From Sapientia aquatica (lineage in GTDB: Bacteria; Pseudomonadota; Gammaproteobacteria; Burkholderiales; Burkholderiaceae_D): DNA of 64,000 bases. The stretch is taken from positions 667,872 through 731,871 of the forward strand of contig NZ_SMYL01000002.1 of the NCBI RefSeq assembly GCF_004358105.1. Direction: 5' to 3'. The position numbers were made by a program, and so were the translations under genes. The notes below the pieces were generated by a model. The model was not told where the DNA came from and did not search any database. It saw nothing but the letters and a program-made list of their open reading frames with translations. Shown here in pieces: positions 54,681-63,900 of the stretch; the first letter of the stretch is position 1; every line of letters starts with the position of its first letter.

Positions 54681-55840
54681 TGAACATGAACAAGTCACTG
54701 CGTTATTTGCTATTTGTTGTAATCGGTTTTTGTTGTTCCCCAGTTTGGGCGGCAGATTTCACGCTTTCTACTCAATGTCCGGCCAGCTTTGTGTTGCGCG
54801 AAGGGCATTGCAAATTGGTGTCCAATTACACCGATTATGCGTCGTTGCAGAATGCGGGCGTAGGTGGGTTAAAGACGGGCTTGCCGACGATTCGGGATGG
54901 CTTTACGCCGCAAGAAATTGACCTTGGGCGCTATTTGTTTTTTGATCCAATTTTGTCCGGCAATGGCAAGCAATCGTGTGCCAGTTGCCACAATCCGGAT
55001 AAAGGCTTTGCTGATAGCCGAGCGCGCAGCATCGGTTCAACCGGCAAAGAAACGACGCGCAATGCGCCGAGTTTGTGGAATGTTGGATTCTTAAAACGTT
55101 TCTTCTTGGATGGTCGTGCCAGCTCGTTAGAAGAACAGATGAAAGGGCCGCTGTACAGCCCGATTGAGATGGCCTCAACTCCGCAGCAAGTTTTGACTAG
55201 CTTGAATGGTAATAAAGAATACCGTCGCCTATTCGCTAGCGCCTATCCAAGCGCTTTCGCGGATAGCAAAGCGACGATCAACGTCGATCAGGTTTATCGT
55301 TCGATTGCGGCGTTTGAGACCTCGTTAATTTCACTTAACAGCCGCTACGATTTATACGCGCATGGTTTTCCTGATGCGTTGACCAAGCCGGAAGTGGAGG
55401 GCTTAAACGTGTTCCGTTCTTTCGTCGCGCGTTGTGCGGAATGCCATACGCCGCCGCTATTTTCTAATCAGCAGGTCGTGGTTATTGGAACGCCCGAGCC
55501 AGCCGGAATGCCGTTTGATCCGGGTGCTGGCGCGTATAGCAAGGAACCCAATTTACGCGGCGGCTTTAAAGTGCCGAGTTTGCGTAATGTCGAGTTGACG
55601 GCGCCCTATATGCACTCAGGACGTTTTGCCACCTTGCGTGAAGTGGTTAGTTTTTATAACGAAGGGCGCGGACATGCTGTGCCCAAAGATGAAAAGTTGA
55701 TTTTGCATTGGCATATTCATGAGCCGAAATTGACCAACGCAGAACTAGATTGCTTAGTAGATTTTTTGAAGACGTTGACCGATGAATCATTTAAGCCGCA
55801 GCGTCCCAAAGCTGTTCCGTCGGGTTTGTCGTTGAAATAA
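54680..55840 (+). CDS. Di-haem cytochrome c peroxidase / MauG-family protein
   Basis: 386 residues from ATG 54680, overlapping the preceding stop by one base. A signal peptide (YLLFVVIGFCCSPVWAAD) is followed by a Cys-containing insert (QCPASFVLREGHCKLV), then two haem motifs: CASCH (about 101) and CAECH (about 255), with FDPILSGNGKQS and the PYMHSGRFATLREVV segment typical of bacterial cytochrome c peroxidases and MauG. It reduces peroxide or performs MauG-like oxidation in the periplasm. The substrate is not set by sequence. Middle gene of the three-gene redox module. Confidence 0.9.
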   Translation: MNMNKSLRYLLFVVIGFCCSPVWAADFTLSTQCPASFVLREGHCKLVSNYTDYASLQNAGVGGLKTGLPTIRDGFTPQEIDLGRYLFFDPILSGNGKQSCASCHNPDKGFADSRARSIGSTGKETTRNAPSLWNVGFLKRFFLDGRASSLEEQMKGPLYSPIEMASTPQQVLTSLNGNKEYRRLFASAYPSAFADSKATINVDQVYRSIAAFETSLISLNSRYDLYAHGFPDALTKPEVEGLNVFRSFVARCAECHTPPLFSNQQVVVIGTPEPAGMPFDPGAGAYSKEPNLRGGFKVPSLRNVELTAPYMHSGRFATLREVVSFYNEGRGHAVPKDEKLILHWHIHEPKLTNAELDCLVDFLKTLTDESFKPQRPKAVPSGLSLK

Positions 55841-55873
55841 ATCGTAGTACCTAATAATAAATAAGGAGATGAG

Positions 55874-57397
55874 ATGAGCAAAAAAGGAATCGCGCTAACG
55901 CTGGTTGCCGTGCTAGTTGCTGCTGGCGCCGGCTATCTGGGCGCGCGCAAACAATATGCCAATGCGGGTGCTGAAGCCGTCGCCGCCGCGCAATCGTTGC
56001 AAACTTCGCGCACTGGTTCAACTGGCAAAGGCAGCGCTGCCCAATTATCTGATGCGCTCGCAGCAGCCATGACCGGTAAAACCATCGTCGTTAAACCGGG
56101 TGAATTAATCCAAGCGGCGGTGGCGCAAGCTAAGTCGGGCGATACGGTGCAAGTGATGCCGGGCACTTATAACGAAACGGTGTACATCGATAAAGACAAC
56201 ATCGCGTTAGTCGGCGTGATTCAAGAAGGAAAATGGCCAACGCTTGATGGAATGAGCAAGTTGAATGACGCGGTTTTGTATTCCGGTAATGGCATTCGAG
56301 TTGAGAATTTCAAAATTGTGAAATTCAAAGGCAATGCGATTATGGGCCAAGCGGGTAACAACTTTGTGATTCGCCATAACTGGATTGAAGACACTGGCGT
56401 GTACGGGATTTTTCCGCAATTCGGTCAAAACGGTTTGATTCAATATAACGTCTTGTCGGGCATTGAAGATGCGGCGATTTATGTGGGTATGTCAGACAAT
56501 ATCCAAGTCGATCACAACGAAGTGCATGGCAATGTGGCGGGGATTGAAATCGAGAACTCCCGTCACGCCATTGTGGAAGACAATATGGTGTACGACAACG
56601 CGGGCGGGGTGTTGACCTTTGTTACGCCTTGGTTGCCGATCAAGACAACTTTCGATGTCATTATTCGCAATAACTTTGTGGTCAATAACAACCATAAAAA
56701 CTTCGGCGCCGTTGGTTCTATCGTCTCTGGCGTGCCGAGCGGAACCGGTGTGATCGTTATGGCGGCAAAAGATGTGGTGATTGAGAACAACGTGATTCGC
56801 GATAATAAAAATGCGGGGATTATCGTTGCCGATCACAAATCGTTTGCCAATATCACCGTCGATCCAGAATCCGATCCTTACCCAGATCGGGTACAAGTGT
56901 TATCGAATTTGTTCTCCAATAACGGTTACGAGCCTATTGATGACATCAAAGCATTAATGTTGGCTTCCTTGACTAAACAAGGCCCGGATATCGTGGCCGT
57001 GGGCGGTGGCACTGGTAATTGCATGGTTGATCGTGCATCGCATTCCACGTTGGGAATTAGTGGTTGGGCAACGGTTTGTCCAATTACCACTTCAGCACAA
57101 ACGGTGAGTTTGTTGTTGGATAAACCTGCTACACCACGTTCGACCGAAACTGTGACCAAAGGTCAGGTGCTCTATAACGGCATTTGCGCTGGTTGCCATA
57201 CTTACAGCGCGCGCATGATTGGCCCACCAACGCAGATTATTCAGGCTTTGTATGCAGGCAATCCACAAGGTATTGCGGACTACATCGCGCACCCAACCAA
57301 AAAGCGTGACGATTTCCCGCCTATGCCTTCTCAAGGACACCTGAGCCCAGAAATGCGTAAATTGGTGGCGGAATATATGTTGAGCGTTAAGAAATAG
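55874..57397 (+). CDS. Right-handed beta-helix protein with C-terminal c-type haem
   Basis: 507 residues, with a strong ribosome site (AAGGAGATGAG before ATG). An N-terminal signal or anchor (GIALTLVAVLVAAGAGYLGA) is followed by parallel beta-helix repeats (about 75-350: repeated NVIRDN, NNFVIRHN, HNEVHGNVAGIEIEN, VEDNMVYDN, as in the CASH/NosD family). A C-terminal mono-haem domain follows (CAGCH in GICAGCHTYSARMIGPP, about 431). A beta-helix joined to a cytochrome domain is unusual. It may bind a polysaccharide or a metal on the helix and hand electrons to the peroxidase or cytochrome next door. Substrate unknown. Confidence 0.88.
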   Translation: MSKKGIALTLVAVLVAAGAGYLGARKQYANAGAEAVAAAQSLQTSRTGSTGKGSAAQLSDALAAAMTGKTIVVKPGELIQAAVAQAKSGDTVQVMPGTYNETVYIDKDNIALVGVIQEGKWPTLDGMSKLNDAVLYSGNGIRVENFKIVKFKGNAIMGQAGNNFVIRHNWIEDTGVYGIFPQFGQNGLIQYNVLSGIEDAAIYVGMSDNIQVDHNEVHGNVAGIEIENSRHAIVEDNMVYDNAGGVLTFVTPWLPIKTTFDVIIRNNFVVNNNHKNFGAVGSIVSGVPSGTGVIVMAAKDVVIENNVIRDNKNAGIIVADHKSFANITVDPESDPYPDRVQVLSNLFSNNGYEPIDDIKALMLASLTKQGPDIVAVGGGTGNCMVDRASHSTLGISGWATVCPITTSAQTVSLLLDKPATPRSTETVTKGQVLYNGICAGCHTYSARMIGPPTQIIQALYAGNPQGIADYIAHPTKKRDDFPPMPSQGHLSPEMRKLVAEYMLSVKK

Positions 57398-57463
57398 CTC
57401 AAAAGAACAAGGGGAGTGCAGCAAGAGGGCATCGTAGCATGCCCGCGTATTAAGCTGGTGATG

Positions 57464-57527
57464 GGGCTGCATTGCGTTAGGTTGGCCAAGTGAAGTTAGG
57501 CGGCCCAACTTTAGCGCAATGCAGCCC
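57464..57527. repeat. Long inverted repeat
   Basis: Perfect 13-bp arms GGGCTGCATTGCG (57464-57476) and CGCAATGCAGCCC (57515-57527). The inner flanks (TTAGGTTGGCC against CTAAAGTTGGGCC in reverse complement) continue the pairing imperfectly to about 25 bp. No U-run follows. It may be a REP-like dispersed element or an mRNA 3'-end stabiliser. Confidence 0.7.
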
Positions 57528-57644
57528 GATACGTTCAACAGCCCGGGTTGAGCTAGTTTTTTGGAACCTCGTCATTGGACTTGGCACGTTAGCGAGTTAA
57601 ATCTGGTGGGTAGGTTTAAGACAACTAAATAACGAATTAGAAAG

Positions 57645-57680
57645 AGGTTGCTAAGGTTGAATCCTTCGCAGCCTTTTTTT
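57645..57680 (+). terminator. Probable terminator of the cytochrome/beta-helix unit
   Basis: AGGTTGC plus AAGG pairs with CCTT plus GCAGCCT (57645-57656 and 57663-57673, one G-U pair and a small internal loop), followed by seven T residues up to 57680. It lies 248 bp after the beta-helix gene. Confidence 0.65.
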
Positions 57681-57929
57681 ATGTTGCCGTGCAAATAGTT
57701 AGTCACTAAAGCTATGCGAAAACATAAGTAATTTCTGATTTATTAGCTCTACATCATGGTAATTTCGGGTTCATTTTTTTCATATTTTTTAATTGACTCA
57801 CCGCAACATTTATTCTTAAAGAAAAAAGCAAAGCTGCCGATAACTCTCGATAAGACTAAAGGTGTTTTTGTAGCGTTTTAAAACATAACACCTTGCCAAT
57901 TTTTGCCGTGCTTATCTGAGAAAACTATT

Positions 57930-60900
57930 ATGGCTTCTATCGTTTTGGGACTAACAACCGGTGATATAGCGGTCATGACCACTGATCACGTCCGGGGCTT
58001 GGCGACTTCAGACATGATCGCTCTGACAACAGAGCAGCTAGCGGCATTTCAAACTTCGCAAGTAGTGGTGTTCACTTCCACCGATTTAGATGCGCTGACC
58101 ACCACCCAAATTTCCAAAGGGTTAACAACGACTCAGATTGCGGCATTACTTACTAATCAAGTTGATATCTTAACTACTGCACAAGTCTTATCACTCACCA
58201 CCCAACAGATTCAACAAGGTTTTACTAGCACTCAGATCGCAGCACTGTCTACCAAACAAATTCAAGCACTCAGCACCAGTCAAGTTGCCAACGGTTTAAC
58301 CACCAATCAAGTTTCGAATTTAACCACTAGCCAAGTTCAGTCGCTGACCACGTCGAATGTGCAAGTCTTAAATACTGCGCAAACAACGGCATTGGGTACA
58401 TCGGGTGTGTCGTCGTTGACCACCGCGCAAACACGGGTGTTGACCACCAATCAGATTCAAAATGGTTTAACCACCAGCCAAGTTCAAGCATTAAGCACCG
58501 CGCAGGTCGCCGCGTTGAGCACCAATCAAGTCGCACAAGGGTTGAATACAGCGCAGGTAGCCGCGTTAGGCTCGAACCAAGTTCAAGCGTTGAACACCTC
58601 GCAAGTTTCTGTATTGACGACCGCGCAAACCAGCGCCTTGGGTACATCTGGTGTGACCGCGCTGCAAACCAATCAAATTAGCGCACTCACTACCAACCAA
58701 GTACAAAACGGTTTGACCACTGTCGAGGTCGCCGCCCTTGCCACGTCGCAAGTGCAAGCGTTGACCACCAGCGATATTCAGGCGTTAACGACAGCGCAAT
58801 TAATCGCCTTAGGTACTCAAGGTATTTCGAATTTGACGACCCAGCAAATTGTCGTCCTCAATACCAATCAAATTGCCAGTGGCTTAACCACCGATCAAGT
58901 CGCAGCGTTGACCACTGCGCAGGTTTCGGTATTGACCACCAACCAAGTTCTCAATGGTCTAACTACCGCGCAAGTTGCTGCGTTAAATAGCGGTGAAATT
59001 CAGGCGCTGACAACGTCCCAAGTGGCAGTCCTGAGTACTGCCCAAATTACAGCGCTTGGCACTGCCGGTGTCGATGCCTTGACCACCAAACAGATTCCCG
59101 TATTAAGTACCAATCAGGTACAAAACGGTCTGACTACCGCTGAAGTCGCTAGCCTCAATTCTTCTCAAATTCAGTCCATCACCACCGCGGATGTCGCGGC
59201 CTTAAGTACTGCCCAAATCAGCGCCTTAGGCACTGCTGGAGTTGATGCATTAACGACTAAACAGATCGCGGTACTGAGCACTAGTCAAGTTCGTAATGGC
59301 TTGACGACCGATGAAGTTGCGAGCCTGAATTCGTCGCAGGTTCAAGCAATCACTACGACCGATGTTCAAGCGCTCAATTCGGCACAAGTCGCCGCTTTGG
59401 GTACTGCCGGTGCTGATGCCTTAACTACCGCACAAATCGTTGCGCTGACCACCAATCAAATTGCTAGCGGCTTGACCACGGCCCAGGTCAATTCCTTATC
59501 CACCGCGCAAATTGCGGCTTTGACGACTAATCAGGTTCTCAATGGTCTCAATACCGCTCAAATCGCGAACTTAACTAGTAGCGAAGTGCAAGCGTTAACC
59601 ACCGGGCAAGTCGGTGTTTTAAGTACTTCCCAAATTGCTGCATTAGGTACTGCTGGCGTCGATGCATTGATGACCAAACAGATCGCTGTATTGAGCACCA
59701 GCCAAGTTCAAAATGGCTTAACGACCGATGAAGTAGCGAGCTTGAATTCAGCGCAAATCCGCGCCATCACCACCGGTGATGTGCAAGCCTTAAGCACCGC
59801 GCAAATCGTTGCCTTGGGAACCGCCGGTGTCGATGCGTTGACTACTTCTCAAATCGCCGTTCTGACGACTAACCAAGTTCAAAGTGGCTTAACCACCGAC
59901 GAAGTTGCTAGTTTGAATTCTGCCCAAATTCAGGCCATTACGACGGTTGATGTCCAAGCATTAAATACTGCTCAAATTGCCGCTTTAGGCACAGCCGGTG
60001 CGGATGCCTTGACGACCAAGCAGATCGCTGTTTTAACGACCAATCAAGTTCAAAATGGCTTAACCACTGCTGAAGTCGCGAGCCTGAATTCGTCGCAAAT
60101 CCAAGCGATTACTACCGTTGATGTGCAAGCATTGAATTCGGCCCAGATCGCTGCCTTAGGCACCGCTGGTGCGGATGCGTTGACGACCGCGCAAATCGTG
60201 GCGTTGACCACGAACCAGATCAATAACGGGTTAACGACAGCGCAAGTCAATTCGCTCTCCACCGCGCAAATTGCGGCTTTGACGACTAATCAAGTTCTCA
60301 ACGGTCTTAATACCGCTGACGTCGCCAACTTGACCAGCAGCGAAATACGCGCCTTAACCAGTGCTCAAGTGAGTGTGTTAAGTACGGCACAAATTGCCGC
60401 CTTGGGTACCGCTGGTGTGGATGCGTTGACGACTGCACAGATTGCCGTCTTAACCACTAATCAAGTCCAAAACGGTTTAACCACCGCTGAAGTAGCGAGC
60501 CTGAGCACAGCGCAAGTCCAAGCGATTACGACGACCGATGTCCAAGCCTTGAATACCGCTCAGGTTGCTGCCTTAGGTACTGCTGGTGCGGATGCCTTGA
60601 CCACCGCGCAAATCGTGGCATTGACAACGAACCAGATCAACAATGGTTTAACCACAGCGCAAGTCAATTCCTTGTCCACCGCGCAAATTGCAGCGCTGAC
60701 GACTAATCAAGTCCTCAACGGTCTTAATACCGCCGATATCGCTAATCTAACTAGCAGCGAAGTCAAAGCCTTGACCACCGCGCAAGTAGCGGTATTGAGC
60801 ACTGCCCAAGTTAGCGCGCTGGGAACTGCTGGCGTTGATGCGTTGACGACTTCACAGATCGCGGTCTTAACCACCAATCAGGTGCAAAATGGTTTAACCA

Positions 60901-63900
60901 CCGATGAAGTCGCCAGCCTCAATAGCGCGCAAGTGAGAGCCATTACCACGGCAGATATACAAGCCTTAAATACCGCGCAAATTGCTGCTTTAGGTACTGC
61001 TGGTGCGGATGCGTTGACGACGTCGCAAATCGTCGCCTTGACTACCAACCAAATCAACAACGGTTTGACGACAGCGCAAGTCAATTCGCTCTCCACCGCC
61101 CAAGTTGCGTCCTTAACGACCAACCAAGTGCTCAACGGTCTCAACACGGCCGATATGGCAGCGTTGACCAGCAGCGAAGTGCAAGCGTTAACAACTGCCC
61201 AAGTTAGTGTCTTAAATACCGCACAAATCGCCGCTCTAGGTACTGCGGGTGTCGATGCGTTGACGACTAAACAGATCGCAGTATTAACGACCAATCAAGT
61301 TCAAAACGGTTTAACCACCGAACAAGTTGCAAGCTTGAATTCGTCACAAATTCAAGCGATCACGACTGCCGATGTACAAGCGTTGAATACGGCGCAAGTC
61401 GCGGCCTTAGGCACTGCTGGCGCGGATGCGTTGACAACAGCTCAAATCGTCGCTTTGAGCACCAACCAAATCAACAATGGTTTGACGACAGCACAGGTTA
61501 ATTCGCTCTCGACGGCGCAAATTGCCGCCTTGACGACTAACCAAGTGCTCAACGGTCTCACTACCGCTGATATCGCCAACCTAACCAGCAACGAAATACG
61601 CGCCTTAACAACCGCGCAGGTCAGCGTGTTGAATACGGCTCAAGTGACGGCGCTGGGTACTGCTGGCGTCGATGCGTTGACCACAACACAGATCGGTGTT
61701 TTGACGACTAATCAAGTTCAAAACGGCTTGACGACTGCTGAAGTAGCAAGTCTAAGCACAGCACAAGTTCAAGCGATTACCACAACCGATGTGCAAGCAT
61801 TGAATACGGCGCAAGTGGCGGCATTGGGTACTGGCGGGGCTGATGCCTTGACCACGGCACAAATCGTCGCTTTGAGCACCAATCAAATCAATAATGGTTT
61901 GACGACCGCGCAAGTGAATTCCTTGTCCACGGCTCAAGTCGCTGCGTTGACCACCAACCAAGTTCTCAATGGTCTCAATACAGCTGACGTGGCCGCATTG
62001 ACCAGCAACGAAGTACGTGCCTTAACCACTGCTCAAGTCATTGTGTTGAGCACAGCGCAAGTCGCTGCCTTAGGCACTTCTGGCGTTGATGCGTTGAGCA
62101 CAAAACAGATTGCCGTGTTGACGACCAATCAGGTTCAAAATGGCTTAACTACCGACGAAGTAGCGAGCTTAAGTACGTCACAAGTTCAAGCGATTACGAC
62201 TGCTGATGTCCAAGCATTGAATACGGCGCAAGTAGCGGCTTTAGGTACTGCCGGTGCGGATGCCTTGACCACGGCGCAAATTGTCGCGTTGACGACCAGC
62301 CAAATCAATAATGGGTTGACGACAGCGCAAGTCAATTCGCTTTCGACCGCGCAAATTGCGGCCTTGACCACTAGCCAAGTGCTCAATGGACTCAACACCG
62401 CTGACATCGCTAACTTAACTAGCAGCGAAGTCAAAGCCTTAACGACTGCGCAAGTTGGCGTATTAAGTACCGCTCAAATTACGGCTCTAGGTTCGACTGG
62501 TGTCGATGCATTGACGACGGCCCAAATCGCGGTCTTAACGACTAACCAGGTTCAGAACGGTTTAACGACAAATGAAGTCGCCAGCTTGGGTACAGCCCAA
62601 GTGCGGGCGATCACGACCGCCGATATTCAAGCCTTAACCACCGCCCAGATTGCTGCGCTCGGTACCGCTGGCGTGGATGCATTCACGACCGCTCAAATCG
62701 CGGCCTTAAGTACAAATCAAATTGCCTACGGCTTAACTACCGCGCAAATTAATTCGCTCAGTACCGCGCAGGTAGCCGCTTTGGCGACCTATCAGGTGCA
62801 TAACGGACTTAATACGGACCAAGTTCCGTCCCTGACCAGTACCGAAATTCAAGCGTTGACCAGCGCGCAAATTATCGCGTTGACGACTGCACAGATCGCT
62901 TCCTTAGGTACCGACGGTGTCGGCGCATTGCTGACTTCGCAGATCGCTGTTTTAACGACTAACCAGATACAAAACGGCCTGACCACCGCTGAAGTAGCAA
63001 GCTTGAACTCAGCGCAAATTCAAGCAATTACAACCGCTGATATTCAGGCATTGAACACAGCGCAAATTGCAGCGTTAGGAACTGCTGGTGTCGATGCGTT
63101 GACGACCAAACAAATCGCTGTGCTGACGACTAACCAAGTGCAGAACGGTTTGACCACCGCTGAAGTAGCCAGCTTAAGTTCATCCCAAGTTCAAGCGATC
63201 ACCACGCTCGACGTACAAGCGTTGAATACCGCTCAGGTTGCTGCTCTAGGTACTTCCGGTGCCGATGCCTTGACTACATCGCAAATCGTGGCCTTGACGA
63301 CTAACCAGATCAACAATGGTTTGACGACTGCTCAGGTTAATTCGCTCTCGACAGCGCAAATTGCGGCCTTGACGACTAACCAAGTGCTCAACGGCCTCAA
63401 CACCGCCGATATGGCAGCGTTGACCAGCAGCGAAGTCAAAGCCTTGACCACCGCGCAAGTGGCTGTATTAAGCACAGCGCAAATCACTGCTTTAGGTACA
63501 GCGGGTGTGGATGCGTTGACGACGTCGCAAATCGCAGTCTTAACGACGAATCAGGTTCAAAACGGCTTAACCACCGATGAAGTCGCTAGCCTCAATAGCG
63601 CGCAGGTGAGAGCGATTACGACTGCTGATGTCCAAGCGTTGAATACCGCTCAAGTCGCGGCCTTAGGCACTGCTGGTGCCGATGCCTTAACGACTTCGCA
63701 AATCGTGGCCTTGACCACCAACCAAATCAACAATGGTTTAACGACTGCTCAGGTCAATTCCTTGTCCACAGCGCAGATCGCTGCCTTGACCACTAACCAA
63801 GTGCTCAACGGTCTCAACACCGCTGATATCGCTAATTTGACCAGCAGCGAAGTCAAAGCCTTGACCACCGCCCAAGTGGCTGTATTGAGCACAGCGCAAG

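Larger units (their letters stand above)
57398..57929. other. 532-bp intergenic region before the giant repeat gene
   Basis: Contains a long imperfect hairpin (57464-57527), an intrinsic terminator (57645-57680) and then about 250 bp of AT-rich DNA leading to the giant gene. No gene was found. The promoter of the giant gene should lie in 57700-57920 but no strong -35/-10 pair stands out. Confidence 0.5.
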
